The notes beneath the pieces are model-generated. The model worked only from the letters and a program-made list of their open reading frames with translations. It did not search any database and had not been told where the DNA came from. Both the position numbers and the translations under genes were made by a program. Shown here piece after piece: positions 1 to 11,541 of a stretch of DNA of 64,000 nucleotides. Within the stretch, counting starts at the first letter, position 1. Each line of letters begins with the position of its first letter. The DNA comes from Streptomyces sp. CB00455 (GTDB lineage: Bacteria > Actinomycetota > Actinomycetes > Streptomycetales > Streptomycetaceae): contig NZ_LIVQ01000001.1 in NCBI RefSeq assembly GCF_001905445.1, positions 1,302,001 through 1,366,000 of the forward strand, written 5' to 3'.

Positions 1-2735
1 GTGTCGCCCGTCGAGGACTCCCAGTCGACCATTCCGTACTCGTCGAAGTGGCGGCTGGCCTCGGTCGTGCGCGTACCGCCGGTGACGGTGGTTCGAGTGG
101 CCTCCTTCTCCGTTCCCGTCTTGTACGAGACGAGGTCGGGCAGGCCCGAACGGACCCGCTTGGCCACGGGATCCGAGCGCCAGGGCGTGTTGGACTTGGC
201 GCTGATCAGTTTGGTGGTGTCGTCGCCCTCGTAGGTGGCCGACTCACGGACCATGCCGGCGAACTCGGGTCGGTCGGTGACCGCGACACCTGCGGAGTCC
301 TTGACGTCCTTGCCGTCCAGGCCCCGGAAGTAGCGGTTCGCGGAGAGCGTCTTGGCGTCACTCGCGGCGCCGGTGCGCGTCTGCACGAGCTCATAGCCGC
401 GGGCGACGGAGTGCACTCGGTCCTCGGGCTTGGTGAACTCGCTGGTGTCCTTGTCCCAGGCTGCCGCGCCGAGGTAGGCGTATGAGGTCACCTTGTCCGG
501 GGTGGAGGCTATGTTGTCGCCCTCCACGATCTGGGTCACCACGTAGCTGTTGAACCAGTCGACCTTCGACGTGTCGCCCTCCGCTGCCCACTTGACGGGG
601 TAGCAGCGGGTCGTGTTCGTCCCGTCCGGCTGCGGCAGGGTCGTAGGGGTACAGTCGGGCTGGGAGTAGGTGACTCCGATGGTGCCGCCGCTCTCGGTGT
701 TCACCTGGGACACCCGCAGCCGGATGTACGGCGCGAGACCGTCACCGGTGGCGTCCACCCGGTTCGGGCGCTGCTCACCGCTGAAGCTGACCGGGGGAAG
801 CGGGGTGTCCGTGGCGGCGCCCGCCCTGCCGGTGCGGGTGATGGACTTCAGCCACATGGGGGTGGAGGTGCCGTCGCCGGCCGGCGGGAAGTTCTGGTCC
901 AGGGTCCAGGAGTCGACGTCCTGATAGGCGCCGCCGGTGAGGACCTTGGTGTTGATGCCGGTCAGGCGCTTGCGCGACCAGAAGGTGGGCGAGTACTGGC
1001 CCTTGCACTCGGCGGACCCGTCCTTGCAGAACAAGTCATACGGGGTGTCCGGCCAGTTCTTCGCGTTCGTCTCGTCGAAGGTCCCACACGCGGTCAGGCA
1101 GCGCTCGGAGACGTCGAAGGTGACCTGGCCCATGGCCTTGGCCGTGTAGACCGAGTCCGAGCGCAGGCCGTAGTCGATGTGGTCGAGCCAGCCGCCGCGG
1201 ACGTACGGGGTGACCGTGGACTTGCCGGTGGTCTCCGACACGTTGCGGCCGTAGTTGTTGGTCTCGGTCTTCCAGTAGTACGCCATGGCGCTGCCGCCGG
1301 GAGCGACCACGTAGTCCATCTGCCAGCGCCACGCCTGCCGGCACCAGGCCGACGCGAACGAGGCCTTGTAGCAGGGCTCGCCCGCCTGGTTGCCGAAGAC
1401 CGGGACCGTCCACGCGGAATTCGTCGCCGGCGTCGACGCGTCCTTCCAGCCCGGCAGGCGGTTCAGGCCGAAGAAGTACTGCATGCCGTCGGTCGTGGTG
1501 ATCTTCCAGTGCTCACCGTCATTGTCGCCGTTGTTGGCGCCGGTCAGCTTCTCGACCTTCTCACCCGAGTCGGACGCCGGGTGCCAGCCCTTGCCCGCCT
1601 CGAAGACCAGCTCGGTCGACTTGCCGCCCAGCGAGAGCGTCGCGTTGTCGTTGAACCAGCACTGGTCACCCACCTTGGTGGTGTTGGTGCCGCCGGTCTT
1701 GTCGTCGTTGCACGCCTTGTACTTGCGCTCGATGAAGCCGGGCTCCCAGTTCCAGCCGTCGCCGATCCACGAAGCCTGGCTGTTCGACGCGCTCGTCCGG
1801 CCGTCAACCGACTGCGAGCTGTAGCTCAGTCCGATCTGCGGGGCCTGCCCGCCGGGCACATCGGGAGTGCTGATGCCGTAGGTCCAGGAGAAGGCGCCGG
1901 TCGAGCCGCCGGAAGTCCAGGAGCCCGACGGCTGCAGAGACGTTGCCTTGTAGTCACCCGTCGGGCCGGAGTCACCCGCCGTCGCCGCGAGGACGGTCGC
2001 ACCGCCGCTCGCGGCTGCGGCCGCCGGGGCCGCCTGCCCGCCCGCCGCCTCCGCCGCGACGCCAGGCGGCGTGACCTGCGCGGACAGCTTGCCCGCGTGC
2101 GTGTCGTTGCGCGTCTGCAGCGGCTTCTGCGTACGGCACTCCGCGCGCTCCGGCGTCGTCAGTGCACAGGCCGGAAGCTCCACCAGGTGCAGGCGGGTCG
2201 CGTAGTCGCCGCCGTAGGCCCCCCGGAAGGAGTTGTAGTCCACCTCGACCTGCGCCGAAGCGGACTGCGCGGAACCGTCGGAGCGGCCCACCGACAGCAG
2301 TACGCCGTCGATGCCGGCCTTGCGCGCCGCGTCCTTGCCGGCGACGGAGACCTTCACCTTGGACGGCGCCTCGGCCGCCTTGCCCGGAGCCGCGTACACC
2401 GCGACCGGGAACTTGCCCGCCTGCTGCGAGCCCGAACCGACGGCCGGAACCTGCGCCGCACCGGCGAGGAACGACTTCGAGACCGGGCCCGAAGCCGGAG
2501 CCAGGTCCACCTCCGCCGAACCCGCGGCCGGCCAGGAGACCTTCGGAGCCTTCCACGGCGTCGCCGCGTCACCGGCCTTCTTCGCGCCGCCCGCAGGGAC
2601 CGGCTTGACCGGTACCGCCTTCGGCTGCTCGAGCTCCGGCAGCGAAGCCCGTGGTTTGCTGTCCGCTACGGCAACCGCGCCGGGCAGCATGCCTGAGAGG
2701 ACCGCTGCGGCCAATGCTGCAGAAAGCCCTCGCAT
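1..2735 (-). CDS. Secreted RHS/YD-repeat-type protein, N-terminal part (runs off the left edge)
   Basis: The minus frame stays open from an ATG at 2735 to the window edge, about 911 codons with no stop, so the C-terminus is missing. The N-terminus is a signal peptide: a basic start, a hydrophobic stretch (SAALAAAVLSGMLPG) and an AVAVA cleavage region. An in-frame GTG at 2750 would add MRRFR and give a more basic n-region. A variable Ala/Pro-rich section of about 230 residues follows, then the hallmark GLSYSSQSVDGR and ASWIGDGWNWEPGFIERKY region seen near the N-terminus of actinobacterial RHS-repeat-associated core proteins, then a long Trp- and Tyr-rich domain. Such proteins are secreted, often carry YD repeats, and may end in a toxin. 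Neither the repeats nor a toxin can be seen here. The family is recognised from sequence style and not from a search. Confidence 0.8.
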   Translation of the reverse strand, partial: MRGLSAALAAAVLSGMLPGAVAVADSKPRASLPELEQPKAVPVKPVPAGGAKKAGDAATPWKAPKVSWPAAGSAEVDLAPASGPVSKSFLAGAAQVPAVGSGSQQAGKFPVAVYAAPGKAAEAPSKVKVSVAGKDAARKAGIDGVLLSVGRSDGSAQSASAQVEVDYNSFRGAYGGDYATRLHLVELPACALTTPERAECRTQKPLQTRNDTHAGKLSAQVTPPGVAAEAAGGQAAPAAAAASGGATVLAATAGDSGPTGDYKATSLQPSGSWTSGGSTGAFSWTYGISTPDVPGGQAPQIGLSYSSQSVDGRTSASNSQASWIGDGWNWEPGFIERKYKACNDDKTGGTNTTKVGDQCWFNDNATLSLGGKSTELVFEAGKGWHPASDSGEKVEKLTGANNGDNDGEHWKITTTDGMQYFFGLNRLPGWKDASTPATNSAWTVPVFGNQAGEPCYKASFASAWCRQAWRWQMDYVVAPGGSAMAYYWKTETNNYGRNVSETTGKSTVTPYVRGGWLDHIDYGLRSDSVYTAKAMGQVTFDVSERCLTACGTFDETNAKNWPDTPYDLFCKDGSAECKGQYSPTFWSRKRLTGINTKVLTGGAYQDVDSWTLDQNFPPAGDGTSTPMWLKSITRTGRAGAATDTPLPPVSFSGEQRPNRVDATGDGLAPYIRLRVSQVNTESGGTIGVTYSQPDCTPTTLPQPDGTNTTRCYPVKWAAEGDTSKVDWFNSYVVTQIVEGDNIASTPDKVTSYAYLGAAAWDKDTSEFTKPEDRVHSVARGYELVQTRTGAASDAKTLSANRYFRGLDGKDVKDSAGVAVTDRPEFAGMVRESATYEGDDTTKLISAKSNTPWRSDPVAKRVRSGLPDLVSYKTGTEKEATRTTVTGGTRTTEASRHFDEYGMVDWESSTGD

Positions 2736-2967
2736 GCGAAATCTTCTCACACCCCACCCCATGTTTCTCAGCAGAATTACCGGCGCAGACTAACAGGGCG
2801 AATTCCCCTATCTCACACACCATCACCTGCGCGGATACGACCAAGGGGATCTAGCGGATCAAATGGGGCGGCGCGCATAAAGTGTCCATAAAAAGCGCAG
2901 GTTAGCATGCTTGCAGGCGCGCACTCAGAGTAGAGTCACCGGGCGCACTCCGACACTTGCGGTTTGC

Positions 2968-3282
2968 GTGAGAAGAAATAAGGGCCTCTCCGGCGCTCGG
3001 GATGGGCGAGGGGGGTTGCGGTTCATTTCCTTGGTCCTCATAAACGGAATTACTGCTACCGGTTTGGTGGTAATACAACCGTCGTCCACTGCTGCTGCCG
3101 CGACCGATCCCGTCGCCGAGGGCTCCATGAGTCCGGCTGACTTCGCACTCGCCAAGGCCAAGGCGTCGGCAGTCAGCATCACCTTCTCCGGCGGCGGCAC
3201 CGCACCCCTGTCATGCGCCTCAGCCAGCGCCCTTACCCCGCGTCAGGGCCCGCCGCCACGGAACGACACCTCCGTCACCTGA
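2968..3282 (+). pseudogene. Truncated remnant of a secreted (RHS/DNRLRE-like) protein N-terminus
   Basis: An open frame beginning at GTG 2968 encodes 104 residues. A basic N-terminus is followed by a hydrophobic segment (LVLINGITATGLVVIQ) and an Ala-rich cleavage region. Next comes SPADFALAKAKAS, which resembles the start of the mature part of secreted Streptomyces RHS or DNRLRE-domain proteins. After that the frame becomes low-information sequence and stops at 3282. There is no obvious Shine-Dalgarno site before the GTG, although an in-frame ATG lies upstream at 2911. It points away from the RHS-like gene at 1-2735. I read it as the decayed 5' end of a second secreted protein gene. A genuine small secreted protein is the alternative. 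The stretch from 2736 to 2967 otherwise shows nothing I can name. Confidence 0.4.
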
Positions 3283-3322
3283 AGCAGTGAACTCCGCCTT
3301 ACCCCAACGGCACCACGGGTAG

Positions 3323-5614
<2,292 letters not shown>

Positions 5615-5620
5615 CCCGGG

Positions 5621-5651
5621 GGCGGGGCCGGTCCGCTCGCCCGGCCCCGCC
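5621..5651 (+). terminator. Hairpin terminator after geosmin synthase, followed by a hexamer repeat
   Basis: GGCGGGGCCGG at 5621-5631 and CCGGCCCCGCC at 5641-5651 form a perfect 11-bp stem with a 9-nt loop, starting 6 bp after the geosmin synthase stop. The next bases, 5652-5675, are four exact copies of ACCGCC. The gene on the other side is convergent, so it may serve both. Confidence 0.7.
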
Positions 5652-5742
5652 ACCGCCACCGCCACCGCCACCGCCCGCCCGCCCCCGCCCTCACCCCCGG
5701 TGCCGCCCGCCCCGGCCGGCCGGGCGGGCGGCGGGCGGCGCG

Positions 5743-6975
5743 TCAGAACTCGTCGGCGGTGTGCGCCAGCACATCGGTCCGCAGGGCCGCGTCCAGCGCC
5801 GCCGCGGAGCCGGCGGTACGTTCGGCGACCAGCCCGGCGGCGACCAGCTCGGTCATCCGGGTCCCGCCCAGGTAACAGGCGGCCAGTTCGCGCACGTCCA
5901 TGGCCAGGTCCGCGGGGGACACGGTGGGCTCGTACGCGGCCCCGCCCGGCCCCGCCTTCAGCCGGAACCGCCCGGCGTTCGCGGGCAGCCACGCGTCGGT
6001 CAGCTCCAGGACCACTTCCACCGCGGCGGCCCACGCGCGGCCGGTCAGTGCCGCCCGTACGTCGACCAGGCGCAGCCACAGCGCGGGGAACTGCGCGGTG
6101 ACCCGTACCTGGTCCCGGTCGGCGGCGAAGTGCAGGAGCGGGTCGTCGGCCGGGCGGCCCCACGCGCAGACCCGGCCGGTGAGGTCCAGGGAGGCGAGGC
6201 ACCCCCACAGGGCGGCGGCGACCGCGGGGGTCTCGGCCTCCAGCTCGTCCACCCGGACCAGCCCGGGGGTGCGCAGGGGTCCGGCGTCGTCCTCCGGTTT
6301 GGTGCGGTAGAGGACGTACCCGGCGATCGGCCGGCCCGGGTCACCCAGGACGATGATCCGGGGAGGGCTCAACTCCGCGTCCTCCTCGTCCTGTTCGGCC
6401 AGCCATTCCTCGGCCCAGCGCTCCGGGCTCCGGGTGGGGCGGCCCGCCCGTACGGCGCGGGCGGCCTCGTGGAAGGGACCGATCACGGCGAGGGCCTCAT
6501 CCGCGCCGACCAGGCGCAGCGGGCGCGGGTCCGGGGCGATGCGCAGGGGCAGCGGCCGGGTGGAGTCGATCTCGATGGTGACGCCGGTGGTGGCGCCGCC
6601 GTAGCCGAAGCGGCCGTAGATGGCGGCCTCGGAGGCCCAGAGGGCCGCGAGGGGGCTGCCGGCCGCCGCCGCGCGCCGCAGCTGTTCGGTCATCAGCGCG
6701 GTGAGCACGCCGCGGCGGCGGTGGGTGGGGGCGACGGAGACGAAGGTGAGCCCCGGGCAGGGCAGGTCCGCGCCCGGGACCGAGAGCCGGAAGTCGTGCG
6801 CCGCCATGAAGCCGACCAGCAGGTCCCCGTCGTAGGCGCCGAGGCGTCCGCAGCGTGACAGCAGGGCGCGGTGCCTTTCGCGGACCTCCTTCTCGGGCCT
6901 GTCGTGGAAGACCAGGTACGCGAGTTCCAGAGCGCGGTCGATGTCGGCCTCGGCTACCTCACGGATGTGCAGCAT
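5743..6975 (-). CDS. Eis-like GNAT N-acetyltransferase
   Basis: A 410-residue protein of the Eis type: a GNAT fold with acetyl-CoA loop VAPTHRRRGVLTALM (about residues 81-95), a second GNAT-like half, and a C-terminal sterol-carrier-like region. In mycobacterial Eis a Tyr in the GRFGYG region and the free C-terminal carboxylate act in catalysis. Here IYGRFGYG places the Tyr at residue 120 and the protein ends in ...ADEF, so both elements are present. Known Eis enzymes acetylate amines on aminoglycosides and protein lysines; the substrate here is unknown. The start ATG at 6975 gives the expected MLHIREVAEADIDRALELA N-terminus. The gene is convergent with geosmin synthase and separated from the downstream propeller gene by a long inverted repeat. 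Confidence 0.88.
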   Translation of the reverse strand: MLHIREVAEADIDRALELAYLVFHDRPEKEVRERHRALLSRCGRLGAYDGDLLVGFMAAHDFRLSVPGADLPCPGLTFVSVAPTHRRRGVLTALMTEQLRRAAAAGSPLAALWASEAAIYGRFGYGGATTGVTIEIDSTRPLPLRIAPDPRPLRLVGADEALAVIGPFHEAARAVRAGRPTRSPERWAEEWLAEQDEEDAELSPPRIIVLGDPGRPIAGYVLYRTKPEDDAGPLRTPGLVRVDELEAETPAVAAALWGCLASLDLTGRVCAWGRPADDPLLHFAADRDQVRVTAQFPALWLRLVDVRAALTGRAWAAAVEVVLELTDAWLPANAGRFRLKAGPGGAAYEPTVSPADLAMDVRELAACYLGGTRMTELVAAGLVAERTAGSAAALDAALRTDVLAHTADEF

Positions 6976-6997
6976 GATCGCGAGACTAATCGGTCAT

Positions 6998-7049
6998 CGG
7001 GGACCGGTCACCCCATATACCTCGTACTGGCCAGGGTGACCGGTTCCCG
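6998..7049 (-). terminator. Inverted repeat ending the beta-propeller gene
   Basis: CGGGGACCGGTCACCC at 6998-7013 pairs with GGGTGACCGGTTCCCG at 7034-7049, 15 of 16 positions, around a 20-nt loop. It begins 8 bp after the stop of the minus-strand propeller gene (7058) and lies upstream of the Eis-like gene. A terminator is the simplest reading. A regulator binding site for the Eis-like gene is possible. Confidence 0.55.
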
Positions 7050-7057
7050 TGGCCGCC

Positions 7058-8302
7058 CTACCGGGCGGCGGGGCCGCTCCAGCCCGCCGGGACGTGCCCG
7101 ATCCGGACCCGCTGCGGGTGGTCCCCCACGGGGACGGAGACCCGCTTGGTGCCGGTGGCGAAGTCGATGGCCGTGACCTGGTCGGCGCCGCTCTCGGAGA
7201 TCACGCAGCCCGTGCCGTCGCCGTCGACGGTGGCCCAGTACGGCTTGACGGCGGGTACGAGCGGCCCTTCGGTGAGGGTGGCCCGGTCCACGACGGTGGC
7301 GTAGTCGTCCATGGTGCCCGCGATGCAGAGCTTGCTGCCGTCCGGGCTCATGGACATGCCGTGGTGGCGGGAGTCGTTGACCCACGTGGTGCGGTCGGCG
7401 CTGGTGGCCGGGTTCTGCGGGAGGGTCTTGAGACGGGTGATCCGGTCGGTGGCCACGTCGTACTCGAGGAAGCCGCCCAGGAACGACACCTGGAAGTAGA
7501 GCTTCGACTCGTCCGGGCTGAAGGAGACGGGGCGCACGGCGTCGGAGAGGTCCGGGCGGCCGAAGGCGTCCAGCCGCTCCCGCATGTCGATGATCTTGAC
7601 GGTGCGGAAGGTCTGGGCGTCGACCACGGTGATCTTGCGGTCGCCCTTCGTCCAGTCGAGCCAGGGGGCGTCAAGAGCGGAGGTCACGTCCCCGATGGAG
7701 CTGTTCCACAGGTAGCGGCCGTCCCGGCTGAAGGTGTTCTCGTGGGGCTTGTCGCCGGTGGGGAATGAGCCGATCTGGCGTCCGGTGGCGATGTCGAGGA
7801 CGTGCACGGTGTTGGCGGTGGAGGCCGACACCGCCACCCGGGTGCCGTCCGGGGAGACGGCCATGTGGTCGGCGCGGTAACCGGCCACGGGGAAGCGCCA
7901 GTTGATCCGTCCCGTGCGCAGGTCGACGGAGACGACATCGGCGAAACTGGGCCGGGAGGCGACGAGGGCCGATCCGTCGGGGGTGGTGTACAGGTCGTCG
8001 ACGAACTGGTCGTGGCCCTCGCCGGCGGTTTCCCGGATGCCGAGGAAGAAGCCCAGCTTGATCGGGTTGAGGTAGATCTCCCGGAGCCGTTCCGCCTTGT
8101 CGGGGACGACGTTGATCCGGCCGACCTTGGCGAGGCCGCCGGTGGAGGCGAGGACGTCGGCGGTCCCCTCCCAGTTGTTGCCGACGAAGAGCACTTCGCG
8201 CAGTCCGTCGCCGGGCGCTGCGGCGGCCGGTGAGACGGCGGCCAGCAGGGTGGCCGCGGCCAGCACGCCGAGGGTGCGCAGGGTGCGGAGGGTACGTGAC
8301 AT
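7058..8302 (-). CDS. Secreted YVTN/YncE-like beta-propeller protein
   Basis: A 414-residue exported protein of unknown role. The N-terminus (MSRTLRTLRTLGV, hydrophobic core, SPAAAAPGDG) is a signal peptide with a likely cleavage after AAA. The mature part has repeated blades of the form SPDGxxVAVSxxxxNTVxVLDxATG, for example DHMAVSPDGTRVAVSAST followed by VHVLDIATGRQIGSFPTG. These blades are typical of seven-bladed YVTN/quinoprotein-like propellers that bind ligands or proteins outside the cell. No catalytic residues can be assigned. GGAG sits 8 nt before the ATG. It appears to be a single-gene unit, with the inverted repeat at 6998-7049 behind it and about 200 bp of intergenic DNA ahead of it. 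Confidence 0.82.
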   Translation of the reverse strand: MSRTLRTLRTLGVLAAATLLAAVSPAAAAPGDGLREVLFVGNNWEGTADVLASTGGLAKVGRINVVPDKAERLREIYLNPIKLGFFLGIRETAGEGHDQFVDDLYTTPDGSALVASRPSFADVVSVDLRTGRINWRFPVAGYRADHMAVSPDGTRVAVSASTANTVHVLDIATGRQIGSFPTGDKPHENTFSRDGRYLWNSSIGDVTSALDAPWLDWTKGDRKITVVDAQTFRTVKIIDMRERLDAFGRPDLSDAVRPVSFSPDESKLYFQVSFLGGFLEYDVATDRITRLKTLPQNPATSADRTTWVNDSRHHGMSMSPDGSKLCIAGTMDDYATVVDRATLTEGPLVPAVKPYWATVDGDGTGCVISESGADQVTAIDFATGTKRVSVPVGDHPQRVRIGHVPAGWSGPAAR

Positions 8303-8499
8303 CCGTTCAACTCCGTTGTGGGGAAGGGATGGAGAGGGTGCCTCCTGTTACCGGCCGGTAAAATAGGCGGAACGCCGAAAGGACGCAACCCCCTTGGGGC
8401 GCGCCCTTTTCCACGTCCTGCTTCCGCGTCCACCGCGGCTGAGCCTCGAAACCCTTGGAACCCCTGAAACCCTTCAGCCTCGGCAACTCGGCAACCTCT

Positions 8500-9651
8500 T
8501 CAAGCGACGGAGCCGATCCGGCTCACGACCGTGTGCGCGGCGTCGGGGTGGATCGGCCGGTGCGCGCCGGTCAGTGCGGCCCCGGTGCCGCCGCGGCGGT
8601 TGGCCACGATCTCGGCGGCGATGGACAACGCGGTCTCCTCGGGCGAGCGGGCGCCCAGGTCCAGGCCGATCGGCGAGCGCAGCCGGGCCAGTTCCAGCTC
8701 GGTCACGCCCACCTGGCGCAGCCGCTCGTTGCGGTCCTCGTGCGTGCGGCGGGAGCCCATGGCGCCGACGTAGGCGACGGGGAGCCGCAGGGCCAGTTCG
8801 AGGAGCGGGACGTCGAACTTGGCGTCGTGGGTGAGCACGCACAGGACGGTCCGTCCGTCCACGCCGGTGGTCTCCAGGTAGCGGTGCGGCCAGTCGACGA
8901 CGATCTCGTCGGCCTCGGGGAAGCGGGTCGCCGTCGCGAAGACGGGCCGCGCGTCGCACAGGGTCACTCGGTAGCCGAGGAACTTCCCGATGCGCACGAG
9001 GGCGGAGGCGAAGTCGATGGCACCGAAGACGATCATCCGCGGCGGCGGCACGCTGGACTCCACGAGCACCTTGAGGGGCTCCCCGCACAGCCGCCCGTCG
9101 GCGCCGATCTCCAGCACGCCGGTCCGGCCGGCGTCGAGCATGGCGCGGGCCTCCTGCGCGATGGTGCGGTCCAGCTCGGGGTGTCCGCCGAAACCGCCCT
9201 GGGGGGCGCCGTCGGTACGGACGAGCACGGCCCTGCCCATCAGCCCGGCGGGGCCCTCGGCGATGCGCGCCACCGCGGCGGCCTCACCGCGGGCGGCGGC
9301 GGCCACAGCGGCCGCGACCACCTCCCGTACGGCGGATCCCACGGCCACCGGGGTCACCAGGATGTCGATGATCCCGCCGCAGGTCAGGCCCACGGCGAAG
9401 GCATCGTCATCGCTGTACCCGAAGCGCTCCCGGACGCTCTCGCCGTCCTTCAGCGCCTGCCGGCACAGCTCGTACACCGCGCCCTCCACGCATCCGCCGG
9501 AAACCGAGCCGATGGCCGTGCCCTCGCTGTCGACCGCGAGGGCCGCTCCGGGCTGCCGGGGCGCGCTCCCGCCGACCGCCACCACGGTGGCGACGGCGAA
9601 GTCACGTCCCTGCTCGACCCACCGGTTCAGTTCTTCGGCGATGTCCAGCAT
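8500..9651 (-). CDS. xdhC: XdhC/CoxI-family molybdenum hydroxylase maturation factor
   Basis: 383 residues with the two XdhC parts in order: an N-terminal CoxI-like region (VATVVAVGGSAPRQPGAA, then IGSVSGGCVEGAVYE and LTCGGIIDILV) and a C-terminal Rossmann domain (PRMIVFGAIDFASALVRIGKFLGYRVTL, with the conserved VLTHDAKFD and YVGAMGSRR motifs). XdhC proteins bind molybdenum cofactor, help its sulfuration and insert it into xanthine dehydrogenase. That fits the dehydrogenase genes 2 kb away in the same orientation. GAGGAGG lies 5 nt before the ATG. The purine permease gene ends 72 bp upstream in the same direction, so the two may be cotranscribed. Confidence 0.92.
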   Translation of the reverse strand: MLDIAEELNRWVEQGRDFAVATVVAVGGSAPRQPGAALAVDSEGTAIGSVSGGCVEGAVYELCRQALKDGESVRERFGYSDDDAFAVGLTCGGIIDILVTPVAVGSAVREVVAAAVAAAARGEAAAVARIAEGPAGLMGRAVLVRTDGAPQGGFGGHPELDRTIAQEARAMLDAGRTGVLEIGADGRLCGEPLKVLVESSVPPPRMIVFGAIDFASALVRIGKFLGYRVTLCDARPVFATATRFPEADEIVVDWPHRYLETTGVDGRTVLCVLTHDAKFDVPLLELALRLPVAYVGAMGSRRTHEDRNERLRQVGVTELELARLRSPIGLDLGARSPEETALSIAAEIVANRRGGTGAALTGAHRPIHPDAAHTVVSRIGSVA

Positions 9652-9722
9652 GGGGGCCTCCTCGGAGGGTTCGGTTCCAGTATCGGATGCGTGGAGGGGT
9701 CAGGTGCGGATCACGTCCGCAC

Positions 9723-11186
9723 CTACTTGACGCCGAGCCATCCCTCGATGGGGTGGAGGGCGAAGTAGACCAGGAAGATGCCGGCCAGCACCCACATGAA
9801 GGCACCGACCTCGCGGGCCTTGCCCTGCGCGGCCTTGATGGCCACGTAGGAGATGACACCGGCGGCGACACCGGCGGTGATCTGGTAGGTGAACGGCATG
9901 ATCACGACGGTCAGGAAGACCGGGATCGAGGTGGCGCTGTCGGCCCAGTCCACGTGGCGGGCGTTCTGCATCATCATCGCGCCGATGACGACCAGGGCCG
10001 CGGAGGCGACCTCGCCGGGGACGATCTGGGTGATCGGGGTGAAGAAGAGGCAGGCGGCGAAGAACAGGCCGGTGACGACGGAGGCGAGACCGGTACGGGC
10101 CCCCTCGCCGACGCCGGTCGCGGACTCGACGAACACGGTCTGGCCGGAGCCGCCCGCGAGGCCGCCGATGGCGCCGCCGGCGCCGTCGATGAACAGCGCC
10201 TTGGACAGGCCCGGCATGCGGCCCTTGTCGTCGGCGAGCTTGGCCTCGGTGCCGACGCCGATGATGGTGGCCATCGCGTCGAAGAAGCCGGCGAGCACCA
10301 GCGTGAAGACGATCATGCCGACGGTCATGACACCGACGTCGCCCCAGCCGCCGAACTCGACCTTGCCGAAGAGCGAGAAGTCGGGCATCGAGATGGCGGA
10401 GCCGGAGAGCTCCGGCGGGCCGTTCCGCCACGCCTTCGGGTCGATGTCCGCGACAGCGTTGAGGCTGGCCGCGAGGACGGTGCCGCCGACGATGCCGATC
10501 AGGATCGCGCCGGGGATCCTGCGTGCCTGGAGCATGAAGATGGCGAGCAGGGTGACGCAGAACAGCAGGACGGGCCAGCCCGCGAGCTCACCGGCGGCGC
10601 CGAGCGTCACGGGAGGAGCGAACTCCCCGCCGTTGCCGACGAAGCCGGCCTTGACCAGGCCGATGAGGGCGACGAACAGGCCGATGCCCATGGTGATCGC
10701 GTGCTTGAGCGCGAGGGGAATCGCGTTCATGATCATCTCGCGGAGGCCGGTGACGACCAGGAGACAGATCACGACCCCGTACATGACGCACATGCCCATG
10801 GCCTGCGGCCAGGTCATCTGGGGCGCCACCTGTGAGGACAGCACACCCGAGACGGACAGTCCGGCCGCGAGGGCGAGCGGCACCTTGCCGACGAAGCCCA
10901 TCAGGAGGGTGGTCAGGGCGGCGGCGAAGGCCGTGGCCGTGATCAGCGCCTTCTGGCTCATGGTGTCTCCGGCGACGTCCTTGCCGGAGAGGATCAGCGG
11001 GTTGAGCAGCAGGATGTACGCCATGGCCATGAAGGTCGTGACGCCGCCACGAACCTCGTTGCCGACATTGGATCCTCTGTGTGTGATGTGAAAGTACCGG
11101 TCGAGCCAAGAACGCCCGGCGGGTGTGCGAGAGCCGTCGCCGGCCTCTTCCGCGGTGGTCTTGGGCTCCACAGACGACTGGGTCAT
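9723..11186 (-). CDS. NCS2-family purine permease (AzgA/PbuG-like)
   Basis: A 487-residue membrane protein with about 12-14 hydrophobic segments. It belongs to the AzgA/PbuG branch of nucleobase-cation symporters: an N-terminal SWLDRYFHITHRGSNVGNE, the conserved TFMAMAYILLLNPLIL segment, and GGSGQTVFVESATGVGEGARTG in the second half. These transporters import hypoxanthine, guanine, adenine or xanthine with protons. It lies between xdhC and the xanthine dehydrogenase operon, so it probably feeds purine catabolism. GGGAG precedes the ATG by 9-10 nt. The upstream intergenic stretch would hold its promoter. Confidence 0.92.
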   Translation of the reverse strand: MTQSSVEPKTTAEEAGDGSRTPAGRSWLDRYFHITHRGSNVGNEVRGGVTTFMAMAYILLLNPLILSGKDVAGDTMSQKALITATAFAAALTTLLMGFVGKVPLALAAGLSVSGVLSSQVAPQMTWPQAMGMCVMYGVVICLLVVTGLREMIMNAIPLALKHAITMGIGLFVALIGLVKAGFVGNGGEFAPPVTLGAAGELAGWPVLLFCVTLLAIFMLQARRIPGAILIGIVGGTVLAASLNAVADIDPKAWRNGPPELSGSAISMPDFSLFGKVEFGGWGDVGVMTVGMIVFTLVLAGFFDAMATIIGVGTEAKLADDKGRMPGLSKALFIDGAGGAIGGLAGGSGQTVFVESATGVGEGARTGLASVVTGLFFAACLFFTPITQIVPGEVASAALVVIGAMMMQNARHVDWADSATSIPVFLTVVIMPFTYQITAGVAAGVISYVAIKAAQGKAREVGAFMWVLAGIFLVYFALHPIEGWLGVK

Positions 11187-11541
11187 GGTGCCTAACTCCC
11201 AAGGTTCAAAGGGGCACCCGCATGAAGATTGGAGACGCGGGATTTGGGAAACTCCGTTGGCTGCACGACCCGGGGTGACGGCCCGAGGCGAAGCGAAATG
11301 TTCACTGCGTGTACTGCGGGTTCTGCGGGTTCTGCGTGAACTGCGGTCCTGCGGGTGGCGCGGTGGTGACCGCTGGAACTACGGGGGTGTGTGCAGGGGT
11401 GCTGCCGGGTGAAGCGGACCGCGAGCGGTGCGGTCCTTCGTGTACTCCGGGCGGTGCCTGTGAAGTGTGACGTTCCCATGTCGCACCGCCCGGAGAGTTC
11501 GAGGGGGTCCGGGCGCCGGACGGCCCCCGGAGCGTGCCGTC
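11187..11541. other. Intergenic region between the dehydrogenase operon and the purine permease
   Basis: 355 bp without a gene. Its right part holds the dehydrogenase terminator (11445-11495) and a smaller inverted repeat, GGACCG/CGGTCC near 11416-11436. The middle is short imperfect repeats of CTGCGGGTT type. The left part must hold the permease promoter; I see no convincing -35/-10 pair by eye. Confidence 0.6.
11445..11495 (-). terminator. Terminator of the xanthine dehydrogenase operon
   Basis: CTCCGGGCGGTGC at 11445-11457 and GCACCGCCCGGAG at 11483-11495 are a perfect 13-bp inverted repeat with a 25-nt spacer. It begins 46 bp beyond the stop of the large dehydrogenase subunit. Confidence 0.65.

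Noticed and set aside
1179..2696. A 505-codon plus frame opposite the RHS-like gene
   Set aside because: The opposite strand has the signal peptide and RHS-type motifs; this frame is Arg/Ala-rich shadow sequence.
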